DNA of 64,000 bases. Source: Solihabitans fulvus (GTDB lineage Bacteria; Actinomycetota; Actinomycetes; Mycobacteriales; Pseudonocardiaceae). The notes under the pieces are model-generated. The model was not told the DNA's origin, did no database searches, and worked only from the letters and a program-made list of their open reading frames with translations. Positions 41,550 through 50,211 of this stretch are shown here, in pieces. The DNA is taken from the NCBI RefSeq assembly GCF_008386585.1, contig NZ_VUOB01000003.1, positions 1-64,000 of the forward strand, given 5' to 3'. Both the position numbers and the translations under genes were made by a program. The stretch's first letter is position 1. Every line of letters begins with the position of its first letter.

Positions 41550-42313
41550 CAGGCCGTCCTCGCCACCGCGAACACCCGCCGGAACGGGAACCACGTCGTG
41601 CCGTCCTGGCGCGCCGGGTAGGCCTCCCGCAGCCTCGGCGCGAGCTCCCCGGCGAACTCGGCCCACGCCTCGTCGTCGAGGGCGGCTCTGATCGGCCGCA
41701 GCGCCGTCCCGGAGATCCACTCCAGCACGGGGTCCTGCCCCTCAAGGCGCTGGAGGTAGGTGGTCTCCCATGCGTCCACGGCGCAGCCGGCGTCGGCGAA
41801 CACCGCCGCGTACCCGGCCGCGGTGAGCACCGCGTCGGGGTCGCGGGGCGCGGCGCCGCCGAGCCGGTCCCGCCAGCGCGACAGCCCGGTCAGTTCGCGG
41901 ACGAGTGCGTGCGACGGCTGATCGAAGTTGCCCGGCACCTGCATGGCCAGCCACGCGCCCGACGGCATCGCCTCGACCCACTGCCGGAGCAGTGCGGCGT
42001 GGTCGGGCACCCACTGGAGCACGGCGTTGGTGACCAGGACGTCGGTGTCCCCGGCGGGCGTCCAGTCCCGCACGTCGGCTACGACGGCGTCGAGCCCGCG
42101 TTCCCTGGCTGCGGCGACCATGTCCGGCGAGGAGTCGAGCGCATCGAGCGCCGCGTCCGGCCAGCGCTTGGCCAACAGGACGGTCAGGTTGCCCGGCCCG
42201 CAGCCGAGGTCGACCACGCGGCGGGGCACGGTCGCGTCGATCCTGGCGACCAGCTCATGGAAGGGCCTGTCCCGATGGTCGGCGAAGGCCAGGTACTTGG
42301 TGGGGTCCCACAT
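41549..42313 (-). CDS. tam: Trans-aconitate 2-methyltransferase-like SAM-dependent methyltransferase
   Basis: 254 aa from the ATG at 42313 with GGAGG 8 nt upstream. It begins MWDPTKYLAFADHRDRPFHELVARI, the hallmark of Tam proteins. Motif I is VVDLGCGPGNLTVLLA, an acidic post-I residue is in DALDSSPDMVA, and motif IV is LVTNAVLQWVPDH. It probably methylates trans-aconitate or a related carboxylate. A CAGTAC-N4-GTACTG dyad lies 15 bp upstream of the start. Confidence 0.87.
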   Translation of the reverse strand: MWDPTKYLAFADHRDRPFHELVARIDATVPRRVVDLGCGPGNLTVLLAKRWPDAALDALDSSPDMVAAARERGLDAVVADVRDWTPAGDTDVLVTNAVLQWVPDHAALLRQWVEAMPSGAWLAMQVPGNFDQPSHALVRELTGLSRWRDRLGGAAPRDPDAVLTAAGYAAVFADAGCAVDAWETTYLQRLEGQDPVLEWISGTALRPIRAALDDEAWAEFAGELAPRLREAYPARQDGTTWFPFRRVFAVARTA

Positions 42314-42327
42314 CGCGCACCTCCAAA

Positions 42328-42343
42328 CAGTACAAGCGTACTG
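42328..42343. promoter_or_regulatory. CAGTAC-AAGC-GTACTG operator-like dyad
   Basis: A perfect 6+6-bp inverted repeat 15 bp upstream of the tam start codon and 19 bp downstream of the stop of the gene next to dnaG. AGTAC-N-GTACT dyads are common TetR-type operators. It would sit in the tam promoter/5' leader. Confidence 0.45.
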
Positions 42344-42361
42344 CATGGCGCAAGCGGTGAC

Positions 42362-42907
42362 TCAGGGCTGTTTGGGTCTGGCGACGCTGATCCGCTCGGC
42401 GACCTCGGCGGCCACCCTGCGCACGGCCTCCAGGTCCGTCCCCCGGTCCGCGCGCACCTGGAGGACCACCCAGTCCCTGCCGACGATCTTGCGCTGCACG
42501 AACCACGCGCCGCCGCCGGGAAAATCCCTGCGGTGACTGGACTTGATCGAGCCGGTCACCCGCGCGTGCACGACCTGCGGCACCTTGCCGGGCTCGTCCA
42601 GCACGAACCGCCTGGTCGGCTGGTCGGTCAGCAGCACGGCCTCCCCCGCCGTCCCGGTCTGCTCCGCCTCGACCACCGCGAGCGCGCCGCTGCCCCAGGT
42701 CGCCTTGCTGACCAGGTGCCACCCGACGTGCCTGGTCGTCGAACCCTCCGGCAGCCACAGCCCGTGCGAGGTGGCGACGAGGTGCCCGCCGCCGCGCACC
42801 GCCGCGACGGCCAGCACGTTCTCCTCGGCGGCCAGCTTCCCCGCGAAGCCCTCCGGCAGTCCGCCGCTGGCCAACCTGGTGATCAACCCGCGCAGCCGAC
42901 CCGCCAT
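42362..42907 (-). CDS. Conserved hypothetical protein coupled to dnaG
   Basis: 181 aa, ATG at 42907 sharing one base with the dnaG stop (TGATG), so it is translationally coupled. It has two compositional halves: a WD/phytase-like start (NVLAVAAVRGGGHLVATSHGLWLPEG) and a later HRRDFPGGGAWFVQRKIVGRDWVVLQVRADRG with conserved aromatics. No catalytic motif was recognised. It is consistent with a conserved actinobacterial protein that follows primase; a structural or accessory role is unproven. Confidence 0.75.
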   Translation of the reverse strand: MAGRLRGLITRLASGGLPEGFAGKLAAEENVLAVAAVRGGGHLVATSHGLWLPEGSTTRHVGWHLVSKATWGSGALAVVEAEQTGTAGEAVLLTDQPTRRFVLDEPGKVPQVVHARVTGSIKSSHRRDFPGGGAWFVQRKIVGRDWVVLQVRADRGTDLEAVRRVAAEVAERISVARPKQP

Positions 42908-44805
42908 CACATCGCCCCCGAAGCCTGTTCGCCCAACGCCTTGCGGTACTGCTCCAGCGCGACCAGGTCGCCGAACTGGGCGTGGTACTCCTCGGTGTCG
43001 TTGATCGGCGAAAGCCGTTGCAGCCTGGACTTCACGTCCGCGATCTGCCGCGCGACGAGCTCGGCCTGCACCGCAGCCAGCACCGCGGACACGTACCGGG
43101 AGTCGGCCTCTCCCTTGGCGCGCAACCGTTCCACCGCCAACTCGCTGACCAGCGAGCGGGTTGTCTGATGTGGACAGTGCTGCACGACGGCCTCGACCAG
43201 CGCTGGCCCGGACAGCCCGGAACTCGTGCCGCCTGCCGCGAGCACGGCCTGGTGCACCGCCGCGTAGGCGGGGTCGGTGAACGCCTCCGCGGACAGCGAG
43301 TCGTACATCGGGCCGGCCAGCGCGGGCTCCTGGAGCGCGGCCTTGAGCAGCTCGCGCTGGCTGAGCAGCCGGGGATCGCGTCGGTCCGGCCTGGCCGGGC
43401 CGCTCGTGTCCACCTCGAGCGCCGCCTGGTTCGGGTCGGCGCGGCGGGCGCGGCGCTCCGGCGCAGCGGCCGGGGCGCCGACCTGCTCGCGGACCCGCCG
43501 GACCACGGCGCCGGTGTCCTCCCAGCCGACCCAGCCGGCGAGCTGCCGCGCGTACTCGTCGCGCAGCGAGGTGTCCTTGATCCTGGCCACCAGCGGCACG
43601 GTGCGTTGCAGCGCGCCGACGCGGCCCTCCGCGGTGTCCAGGTCGTGCTCGGCCAACAACGCCTTGATGGCGAAGGTGAACAGCGGCTGCCGCCTGGCGA
43701 CCAGGTCCCGCACCGCGACGTCGCCCTTGGCCTGGCGCAGCTCGCACGGGTCCATGCCGTCGGGGGCCACCGCGATGAACGTCTGCGCGGCGAACCGCTG
43801 CTCGTCGTCGAACGCCTTGAGCGCGGCCTTCTGCCCGGCCTGGTCCCCGTCGAAGGTGAAGATCACCTCGCCGCGGAAGGTGTCGTCGTCCATCAACAGC
43901 CTGCGCAGCACCGAGATGTGCTCGCTGCCGAACGCCGTGCCGCAGGAGGCGACCGCGGTGGTCACGCCCGCCAAGTGCATCGCCATCACGTCGGTGTAGC
44001 CCTCGACGACGACGACCTGGTGCCGGCGGGAGATCTCCCGCTTGGCCAGGTCGAGGCCGAACAGCACCTGAGACTTCTTGTAGATCGGGCTCTCGCTCGT
44101 GTTCAGGTACTTCGCCTGGATCTGGTCGTCCTCGAAGATCCGGCGCGCGCCGAAGCCCACGACGTCGCTGCCAAGGTCCCTGATCGGCCACAGCAGCCTG
44201 CGGTGGAACCGGTCGATCGGCCCCTGCCGACCCTCTTTGGCCAGCTGCGCCTTGTACAGCTCCTCAAGCTCGAACCCCCGGCCGAGGAGGTGCTTGGTGA
44301 GCTTGTCCCAGCCCGCCGGGGCGAACCCGCAGCCGAACGCGCTCGCGGCGGCCTCGTCGAAGCCGCGCTCGGCGAGGAACTCCCGCGCCTTGAGGGCGTC
44401 CGAGGTGCGCAGCTGCTCGGTGTAGAACTCGGCGGCCGCGCGGTGCGCCTCCAGCAGCCGCGACCTGGTGCCCCGGTCGCGCTGGACGCTCGCGCCGCCG
44501 CCCTCGTAGGTCAGGTGGATGCCGACCCGGTCGGCCAGCCGCTCGACGGACTCGACGAAGCTCAGGTGGTCGATCTTCATCACGAAGGCGATCACGTCGC
44601 CGCCCTCGCCGCAGCCGAAGCAGTGGAAGGTGCCGTGCGATGGCCGCACGTTGAACGACGGCGACTTCTCGTCGTGGAAGGGGCACAGCGCCTTCATCGC
44701 GCCCCCGCCGGCCCTGCGCAGCGCGACGTACTCGCCGACAACGTCGTCGATCCGGTTGCGCTCCCGCACCTCGGCAATATCGCTGTCCCGGATACGTCCT
44801 GCCAC
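42907..44805 (-). CDS. dnaG: DNA primase
   Basis: 632 aa from the GTG at 44805. The CHC2 zinc ribbon uses Cys41, His44, Cys62 and Cys65 (CPFHDEKS...HCFGCGEGGD). The catalytic core has the WPIRD..G.VVGFGAR-like LLWPIRDLGSDVVGFGARR, and the TOPRIM motifs VVVEGYTDVMA and FTFDGDQAGQKAA carry the Glu and Asp metal ligands. The C-terminal ~130 residues are the helicase-binding domain. It makes RNA primers for lagging-strand replication. Its partner gene overlaps downstream. Confidence 0.97.
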   Translation of the reverse strand: MAGRIRDSDIAEVRERNRIDDVVGEYVALRRAGGGAMKALCPFHDEKSPSFNVRPSHGTFHCFGCGEGGDVIAFVMKIDHLSFVESVERLADRVGIHLTYEGGGASVQRDRGTRSRLLEAHRAAAEFYTEQLRTSDALKAREFLAERGFDEAAASAFGCGFAPAGWDKLTKHLLGRGFELEELYKAQLAKEGRQGPIDRFHRRLLWPIRDLGSDVVGFGARRIFEDDQIQAKYLNTSESPIYKKSQVLFGLDLAKREISRRHQVVVVEGYTDVMAMHLAGVTTAVASCGTAFGSEHISVLRRLLMDDDTFRGEVIFTFDGDQAGQKAALKAFDDEQRFAAQTFIAVAPDGMDPCELRQAKGDVAVRDLVARRQPLFTFAIKALLAEHDLDTAEGRVGALQRTVPLVARIKDTSLRDEYARQLAGWVGWEDTGAVVRRVREQVGAPAAAPERRARRADPNQAALEVDTSGPARPDRRDPRLLSQRELLKAALQEPALAGPMYDSLSAEAFTDPAYAAVHQAVLAAGGTSSGLSGPALVEAVVQHCPHQTTRSLVSELAVERLRAKGEADSRYVSAVLAAVQAELVARQIADVKSRLQRLSPINDTEEYHAQFGDLVALEQYRKALGEQASGAM

Positions 44806-44884
44806 GTCGAGCGAGTGTAGACACCTTTGCCGGACTGCCGAGACCGGACACCGAGCCCGGGTAACCCTGGGGCAGACTGCATTC

Positions 44885-45811
44885 GTGACAGTCGGGGACG
44901 AGGAACTGGCGAGGATCTTCACGCGGGAGCGCGCGCACCTGCTCGGCGTCGGCTACCGGCTCACCAGCAGCCGCGCCGACGCCGAGGACGCCGTGCAGGA
45001 GGCGTGGCTGCGGTTGACGAACCTCACCGCGCACTCCAGGGCGGAGATCCGCGACCTGCGCGGCTGGCTGACGACCGTGGTCGGCCGGATCTGCCTCGAC
45101 CGGCTGCGTTCGGCCACCGCCCGGCGGGAGCGGTACGTCGGCCCGTGGCTGCCGGAGCCCGTGGTGACGTCCCTCTCCGGCTCCCCGGCCGAGGACCCGC
45201 TCGACGTCGTGGTGCGCGAGGACGGCGTGCGCCTCGCCGCGCTGACCGTGCTCGACCGGCTCACCCCGGAACAGCGGGTGGCCTTCGTGCTGCACGACGC
45301 GCTCGCCATGCCGTTCGCCGAGATCGCGGACGCGCTCGGCTGCTCAGTGGAGACCGCGCGGCAGCACGCCTCGCGGGGCCGCAAGGCCGCCGCGCAGGCC
45401 GACCCGCCGCCGAGGGTCGCCCTCGACGAGCAGCGCGAGGTGCTGGAGAAGTTCCTCGCGGCGCTGGCCATGGGCGACGTCGACGGCGTGCTGAGCCTGC
45501 TGCACCCCGACGTCGTGCTGGTCGGGGACAGCGACGGCAAGGCGAAGACCGCGGCGCGGATCATCACCGGGGCGGACAAGGTCGCCAGGTTCATGCTCGG
45601 CCTGCTGCGCCGGTACGGCGCCGATGCGGCGACGGCCGGCCGGCCCGCCCTGGTCAACGGCGACCTCGGCGTGCTGCTCTACGCGACGGCCGGCGACGAG
45701 GAGCACCCGCCGATGTCCCGCAGGGTCGCCGCGTTCGCGATCAGGGACGGCCGGATCGTCGCCCTCTACGACATCGTCAACCCGGACAAGCTCACGCGCG
45801 TCCAGTTCTGA
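44885..45811 (+). CDS. sigJ: ECF41-family sigma factor (SigJ-like) with SnoaL-like C-terminal domain
   Basis: 308 aa from the GTG at 44885. Region sigma2 (LGVGYRLTSSRADAEDAVQEAWLRL), region sigma4 (LTPEQRVAFVLHDALAMPFAEIADALGCSVETARQHASRGR) and then a ~125-residue SnoaL-like extension. The ECF41 hallmarks are visible: WLPEP at residues 88-92 in the sigma2-sigma4 linker, and DSDGKAK at 215-221 in the position of the DGGGR/K motif. There is no anti-sigma gene; the extension acts as the built-in regulator. The adjacent convergent carboxymuconolactone decarboxylase gene is the expected partner and has a matching promoter. The stop regions overlap by 20 bp. Confidence 0.92.
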   Translation: MTVGDEELARIFTRERAHLLGVGYRLTSSRADAEDAVQEAWLRLTNLTAHSRAEIRDLRGWLTTVVGRICLDRLRSATARRERYVGPWLPEPVVTSLSGSPAEDPLDVVVREDGVRLAALTVLDRLTPEQRVAFVLHDALAMPFAEIADALGCSVETARQHASRGRKAAAQADPPPRVALDEQREVLEKFLAALAMGDVDGVLSLLHPDVVLVGDSDGKAKTAARIITGADKVARFMLGLLRRYGADAATAGRPALVNGDLGVLLYATAGDEEHPPMSRRVAAFAIRDGRIVALYDIVNPDKLTRVQF

Positions 45812-46388
45812 CCTCGGCGTCGGGGGGCACCGGGACGCGGCAGGCGTCGCCCGAGGTGAAGCCCTGATCGGTGATTCCCAGGGCGTGGTTCATCCTGGCG
45901 CGCATGTTCTCCAGGGCGATCAGGTAGGTGAGTTCGAGGACGCCCCGGTGACCGAGGCGGCGGTCCAGCTCGGCGAACTGCTCGTCGGTGACCGAGGTCG
46001 GCGTGTCGGTCATCGCGTCGGCGTAGGCGAGGGCGAGCCGCTCCAGCTCGGTGTAGCTGGGCGAGGTGGCGTAGTCGTGGATCTCCTTGAGCCGCTCGAT
46101 GTCCAGCCCCTGGTGCTTCTGGAGCATGGTGCCGAAGTCAATGCACCACGAGCAGCCGAGCCGGACGGCCGTCCGGTAGACGACGAGGTCGCCGAGGCCG
46201 GTCGGCAGCACGGTGGTCGCCTTCTCGACGGCGAGTTCGTGGCGGGCGCTGGCCATCATCAGCTTCGGGTGGTGCGCGACGATGGTGACCGGCTCGGGCA
46301 CCGCGCCGAAGCGGCGGCGGGCGAACCAGTAGGCGATCCTGGTCAACCAGGTCGCGTCGGCGGTCGGTACGCCTGCGATACGCGGCAT
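45792..46388 (-). CDS. Carboxymuconolactone decarboxylase/AhpD-like protein, ECF41 partner
   Basis: 198 aa, ATG at 46388. The AhpD-like redox motif is Cys79-x-x-Cys82 (RLGCSWCIDFG), preceded by ELAVEKATTVLPTG. Proteins of this kind are peroxide-related thiol oxidoreductases or decarboxylases; here the CxxC supports a redox role. ECF41 sigma genes typically sit next to carboxymuconolactone decarboxylase, oxidoreductase or epimerase genes and control them. A TGTCACG-N16-CGTC promoter sits 54-80 bp upstream of this start. Confidence 0.88.
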   Translation of the reverse strand: MPRIAGVPTADATWLTRIAYWFARRRFGAVPEPVTIVAHHPKLMMASARHELAVEKATTVLPTGLGDLVVYRTAVRLGCSWCIDFGTMLQKHQGLDIERLKEIHDYATSPSYTELERLALAYADAMTDTPTSVTDEQFAELDRRLGHRGVLELTYLIALENMRARMNHALGITDQGFTSGDACRVPVPPDAEVRTGRA

Positions 46389-46441
46389 GACACTCTCCCC
46401 TGCCTGGGCAGACCCGCCTCGCGCGGGCCGTTCACCGGACA

Positions 46442-46468
46442 GACGAGGGCGGGCTGGAAAGCGTGACA
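46442..46468 (-). promoter_or_regulatory. ECF41-type promoter of the carboxymuconolactone decarboxylase gene
   Basis: Reading the minus strand: TGTCACG (46468-46462), 16 bp, CGTC (46445-46442). This matches the known ECF41 -35 TGTCACA / -10 CGTC consensus with the expected spacing, missing only the last -35 base. The leader to the ATG at 46388 would be about 45 nt. Confidence 0.75.
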
Positions 46469-46488
46469 GCCCAGGGGGAAACTCGCGA

Positions 46489-47607
46489 TCAGGGCTGGGT
46501 GATCCTGGTCAGGAAGTAGATCGCGCCGGTGGCCGCGTGCCGGACCAGCAGCAGGAACGGGCGGTCCACCCGGACCACCGGCGGGTCGGGGCGCGGGCCC
46601 ATCATCGCCAGCGTCCGCATCAGCACGGCGGTGGCCGCCGCGCCCTCAAGGCCCTCCTCGTCGATCCGCAGCACCGACCGGTGCAGCACGTCCGAGACGC
46701 ACAGGCGCGGGTCGGGGCTCAGCGCGGTGAGGTCGGCCGCCCCCGTGAACAGCCGCTCGACGCCGAACTGCCGCAGCGGTCCGGTCAGCGCCACGCCGAC
46801 CTCCACGTCCACCTTCGGCAGGAACAGCTCGATCCTGGTGGACGTCGGCGCGGCCAGCAGCGCGGCGAGCCGGTCCGCGTCCAGGGCGGCCTCCGCCTCG
46901 GCCAGGTCGCCGTCGGGCAGCAGCACCACCGCGTCGACGCCGCCGGCCGCCGGCACCGTGACGACCTGCCAGCCCGAGGCCGCCGCGTAGCCGGCCAGGC
47001 CGGTGCGGCACATCGTCGCGACCGGCCGGGTGCCGGCGGGCCCGTGGAACGGCCGGGACTCGGTCCGCGCCTTGGCGAACGTCTCCCGCCAGGCCGCGCG
47101 CAGGTAGAGCGCGTTGACCAGGGACGCGACCGTGTCCTCGTCGACGGCGCCCGACGGGATCAGCTCGGGGATCAGGCCCATGGTGGTGTCGGCGACGTCG
47201 GCGTTGATCATCCGGCGCGCGCCGTCGGGGTCGGCCCGGAACGGCGCGGTGCGGACCCTGCCGCCCGGCCAGCCGGCCAGGTCGACCACGAAGTCCTCGT
47301 TGATCGGCAGCTCGGACCACGCCCACAGCGTGTTGGCGACCGACAGGGTCGGTGACTCCCCGTACGGCACCTCGTCGAGCTGCGCTGCGGCGACCAGCAG
47401 TTCGGCCTGCTTGCGCACGTCGCCTGCCGGGTCGCCGACCAGCAGGGCGAGCAGTTCCGCCTTCGTCTCGCCGCGCGCGGCCTGGGCGGCCATGCCGAGC
47501 GCGCTGGCCACCGAGTACGGCGACCAGCACGCGTTGCGCTCCGCGTCGGGGGCGACGAGGCGGTGCAGGGCGAGCGCGAACGCCAGGTGTGTTCGATCGG
47601 TCACCAC
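46489..47607 (-). CDS. Serpin-family protease inhibitor
   Basis: 372 aa, GTG at 47607 with GAGGAG upstream. Full serpin fold length. The breach/shutter region is CWSPYSVASALGMAAQAARGET, and NALYLRAAWRETF matches the beta-sheet A motif. The hinge reads DEEGLEGAAATAV, and the C-terminal signature is VDRPFLLLVRHAATGAIYFLTRI. Counting from the hinge Glu as P17 puts Leu at P1 (RTL-AMM), predicting chymotrypsin/elastase-type targets. The small residues in the hinge suggest it is inhibitory. No signal peptide is seen, so it is probably cytoplasmic unless exported otherwise. Confidence 0.93.
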   Translation of the reverse strand: MVTDRTHLAFALALHRLVAPDAERNACWSPYSVASALGMAAQAARGETKAELLALLVGDPAGDVRKQAELLVAAAQLDEVPYGESPTLSVANTLWAWSELPINEDFVVDLAGWPGGRVRTAPFRADPDGARRMINADVADTTMGLIPELIPSGAVDEDTVASLVNALYLRAAWRETFAKARTESRPFHGPAGTRPVATMCRTGLAGYAAASGWQVVTVPAAGGVDAVVLLPDGDLAEAEAALDADRLAALLAAPTSTRIELFLPKVDVEVGVALTGPLRQFGVERLFTGAADLTALSPDPRLCVSDVLHRSVLRIDEEGLEGAAATAVLMRTLAMMGPRPDPPVVRVDRPFLLLVRHAATGAIYFLTRITQP

Positions 47608-47679
47608 TGCACTCTCCTCGGTGCGGACCGCACGCGCACTCCCGGCGGGCGGGCGGACTGCCGGCTACTGGCGCGCCGG

Positions 47680-47922
47680 CTACTGGCGCGCGTCGGGCAG
47701 TTGGACGACGAGGTCGGGTTCGGGCGGTGGGCGCTCCCCCGCGTCGGTCATCGGCCCGGACGGCTTGGGGTGTCTCGGCTCGCGGACGCCGGCGGAGCCG
47801 TCGTCCCCGTCGTCGGGGTCGTCCCGGAACAGACCGCTCGGGTCGGCTGGCACTGGTTCACGACTCGGTCGACGCCACGGCCACGCTCGGCCCGGTGGAC
47901 GCCGTAACTCATCCTCGGCCAT
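47680..47922 (-). CDS. Small Pro/Asp-rich hypothetical protein
   Basis: 80 aa from the ATG at 47922. The sequence is of low complexity (RPPGRAWPWRRPS, GLFRDDPDDGDDG, ERPPPEPDLVVQLPD), likely disordered. No ribosome-binding site stands out and no family is recognised. It is upstream of the serpin gene on the same strand with a 72-bp gap, so co-transcription is possible. It could be spurious. Confidence 0.4.
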   Translation of the reverse strand: MAEDELRRPPGRAWPWRRPSREPVPADPSGLFRDDPDDGDDGSAGVREPRHPKPSGPMTDAGERPPPEPDLVVQLPDARQ

Positions 47923-48167
47923 GTACTCGAGTGTGCCACCGCTCACAGCCGGGCCGCCGTCGTTCGCTCTGGGCACAACTCCGCCGTCAACTCCGGGCCT
48001 ACCCGCGACTACCGCGCGGGGTTCACCCCGACCGGCCGGAGTGGGCTTTCCGCGGTACCGAAGGACGCAACCACGGCGCGATTCCATCGGGCCGGGAAGT
48101 ACGTAGGTTTCCCGCGACAGGCCGCCGGCGCGGAACGGCCGCGCCGCGCATTCAAGGAGCCGAACCA

Positions 48168-48821
48168 ATGCGAAATCGAATCCGCAGGTCCTGGCTGGCC
48201 CCGCTGGCCGTGGTCGGCGCGGTGCTCGCCCTCGCCTGCTCCGCGCCGGCCGCCGGCGCGGCGACGCAGTCCTCGCCAGCGCAGTCCTCGCCCGCGCAGT
48301 CCTCGCCAGCCACCCCCGGCCACGGCACGGCCGCGAGCCCGCACCGGGCGGCGTCCGTGTCCCCCACGTTCGGGCCCTACGACTCCGAGTTCTACTTCTA
48401 CGTGCACGGAAACGCCCGGTGCATCGACGACCCCGGCTGGTCCAAGAGCCAGGGCACCGCGATCGACCTGTGGGACTGCACCTTTCCGTGGCAGGCCAAC
48501 GAGGTGTGGTATCCCGAGGGCCCGTACGAACGCTACGGCCGCACCGTGTTCACCTTCCGCAGCCGCAACAGCGGACTGTGCCTGAACGTGCCCGGGTACT
48601 CGAAGACCTGGGGCACCCAGCTCATTCAGTGGCCCTGCGACAGCTACGCCCAGAACGAACTGTGGCTCCAGGACAATCTGGACGGCAGCACGGCGTTCGT
48701 GATGCAGAACCTGTACAGCGGACTGTGCCTCAACGTCAACGGCGACTCCGCCGCCAACGGCGCGGCCCTCATCCAGTGGCAGTGCGACAAGAAGGCGGAG
48801 AACGAGGTCATCTATCACTGA
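48168..48821 (+). CDS. Secreted ricin-type beta-trefoil lectin
   Basis: 217 aa, ATG with AAGGAG upstream. The signal peptide (WLAPLAVVGAVLALACSAPAAGA) is followed by a Ser/Pro/Ala linker built from three 15-bp repeats. The mature ~145 residues contain RICIN-type repeats with QxW-like motifs: GTAIDLWDCTFPWQANEVW, GTQLIQWPCDSYAQNELW and GAALIQWQCDKKAENEV, each with the disulfide-forming Cys pairs (GLCLNVPGYS, GLCLNVNGDS). There is no attached enzyme domain, so it is a free extracellular carbohydrate-binding protein. Confidence 0.88.
   Translation: MRNRIRRSWLAPLAVVGAVLALACSAPAAGAATQSSPAQSSPAQSSPATPGHGTAASPHRAASVSPTFGPYDSEFYFYVHGNARCIDDPGWSKSQGTAIDLWDCTFPWQANEVWYPEGPYERYGRTVFTFRSRNSGLCLNVPGYSKTWGTQLIQWPCDSYAQNELWLQDNLDGSTAFVMQNLYSGLCLNVNGDSAANGAALIQWQCDKKAENEVIYH
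48268..48312 (+). repeat. Three tandem 15-bp repeats in the lectin linker
   Basis: CAGTCCTCGCC(A/C)GC(G/C) repeated three times, encoding QSSPA units in the linker between signal peptide and lectin domain. Copy number is likely to vary by slippage. Confidence 0.8.
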
Positions 48822-48890
48822 GAACTTCGTGCGGTGACCCGAATCCCGGCCGTCCCGCGGGCTCAGCAGCCCGTGGGACGGCCGGTGGGC

Positions 48891-50201
48891 TCAGCCGGCG
48901 ACGAGCGCGCCGTGCCAGGCGACCGCCTGCGCGTCGGTCAGCGAGGCGACCTGGTCCACCACGACCCGCAGTCGCCCGGTGTCGTGCTTGGCAGCCAGCC
49001 AGGCCGGCCGGAACTCGGGGGCCAGCGCCGAGGGCGCGCGGTCACACAGCGCGGCGAACAGTTCCGCGAGCAGCTCCCGCTGCCGCCGCTGCATGGCCAG
49101 CCGGTCAGGGTCGCTCATCACGTACCGCACCGCCATCGCCTTGAGCAGCGCGACTTCCGCAGCGACCAGCGGCGGCACCACGAGGTCAGCCGCGTACCTG
49201 CGCAGCCGCCCGTCGCCGTGCACCCGCCGCGTGCCGGTGATCGCGGCCGAGGCGAACCGGCCGACCAGCTCGCTGGTCAGCTGCTTCAGCGCGACCTGCG
49301 CGCCGAGCGACCCGTCGTACTCCGCGCCGGCCAGCGCGGCGATCACCGGCAGCGTCAACAGCTCCTTCGCCGCCTCCTCGAGCGCCGAGGTCGGTTCGGC
49401 GGAGAAGTGCTTCGCGGCGAGTTCGGCGATCGCGGCCCGCTCGCCGGGATCGTGCAGCGCGGCCAGCGAGATCCGGTGCGCGAGCACCGCGTCCTCCACG
49501 TCGTGCACCGAGTACGCGACGTCGTCGGCCCAGTCCATCACCTGGGCCTCCAGGCACCGTTTCCGGTTCGGCGCGCCGAGCCGGACCCAGTCGAACACGT
49601 CGAGGTCGTCCTCGTAGGCGCCGAACTTCACCACACCCGGCGTGCGCGGCCACGGGTACTTGGTGGCCGCGTCCAGGCACGCCCTGGTCAGGTTCAGCCC
49701 GTATCCACGGCCGTCGCCCGGCACGCCGAGCACCTTGGGTTCCAGCCGGCTCAGGATGCGCAGCGTCTGCGCGTTGCCCTCGAACCCGCCGCACGGCTGC
49801 GCCACCTCGTCCAGCGCCCGCTCGCCGTTGTGGCCGAAGGGCGGATGGCCGATGTCGTGCGCGAGGCCCGCGGTGTCCACCAGGTCGGGGTCGCAGCCGA
49901 GTTCCTCGCCGATGCCCCTGCCGATCTGGGCGACCTCGAGGGAGTGCGTGAGCCGGGTCCTGGGCACGCCGCTGACCTCGGCGCCCTCGCCGGGCCCGAC
50001 CACCTGGGTCTTGCCGGCCAGCCTGCGCAGCGCGGCCGAGTGCAGCACCCTGGCGCGGTCCCTGGCGAACGGCGTGCGCCGCTCTCCCTTGGTGCCGGGC
50101 AGCGCGCCGAGCTTGGGCGGTTCGGCCAGCAGCCGCTCTGTGTCGTATTCGGAGTACTCGGAGCGCTCGGAGTACTCGGCGGGGTTCGGGTCGTCGCGCA
50201 C
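48891..50201 (-). CDS. dgt: Deoxyguanosinetriphosphate triphosphohydrolase-like HD protein
   Basis: 436 aa from a GTG at 50201; a TTG at 50210, 1 bp after the upstream stop, is an alternative. The HD phosphohydrolase motifs are intact: [16 protein letters not shown] gives the first His and [15 protein letters not shown] gives the HD pair (His115-Asp116 in this numbering). A later [18 protein letters not shown] supplies the final metal-ligand Asp. It hydrolyses dNTPs to deoxynucleosides and triphosphate. The N-terminus has a short acidic Tyr/Ser/Glu repeat ([12 protein letters not shown]) from an 18-bp DNA repeat. In mycobacteria dgt is next to dnaG; here about 4 kb of accessory genes separate them. 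Confidence 0.93.
   Translation of the reverse strand: MRDDPNPAEYSERSEYSEYDTERLLAEPPKLGALPGTKGERRTPFARDRARVLHSAALRRLAGKTQVVGPGEGAEVSGVPRTRLTHSLEVAQIGRGIGEELGCDPDLVDTAGLAHDIGHPPFGHNGERALDEVAQPCGGFEGNAQTLRILSRLEPKVLGVPGDGRGYGLNLTRACLDAATKYPWPRTPGVVKFGAYEDDLDVFDWVRLGAPNRKRCLEAQVMDWADDVAYSVHDVEDAVLAHRISLAALHDPGERAAIAELAAKHFSAEPTSALEEAAKELLTLPVIAALAGAEYDGSLGAQVALKQLTSELVGRFASAAITGTRRVHGDGRLRRYAADLVVPPLVAAEVALLKAMAVRYVMSDPDRLAMQRRQRELLAELFAALCDRAPSALAPEFRPAWLAAKHDTGRLRVVVDQVASLTDAQAVAWHGALVAG
50150..50178 (-). repeat. 18-bp-spaced repeat CGGAGTACTCG within the dgt N-terminus
   Basis: Two identical 11-mers (50150-50160 and 50168-50178), each with the palindrome GAGTACTC. They encode the repeated EYSE residues at the N-terminus of the HD protein. 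Confidence 0.6.
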
Positions 50202-50211
50202 CTCGCCCAAC

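Noticed and set aside
48268..48312. Short direct repeats that could suggest a CRISPR array
   Set aside because: Contiguous 15-bp in-frame repeats with no spacers; they encode a QSSPA protein linker. No CRISPR array was seen elsewhere.
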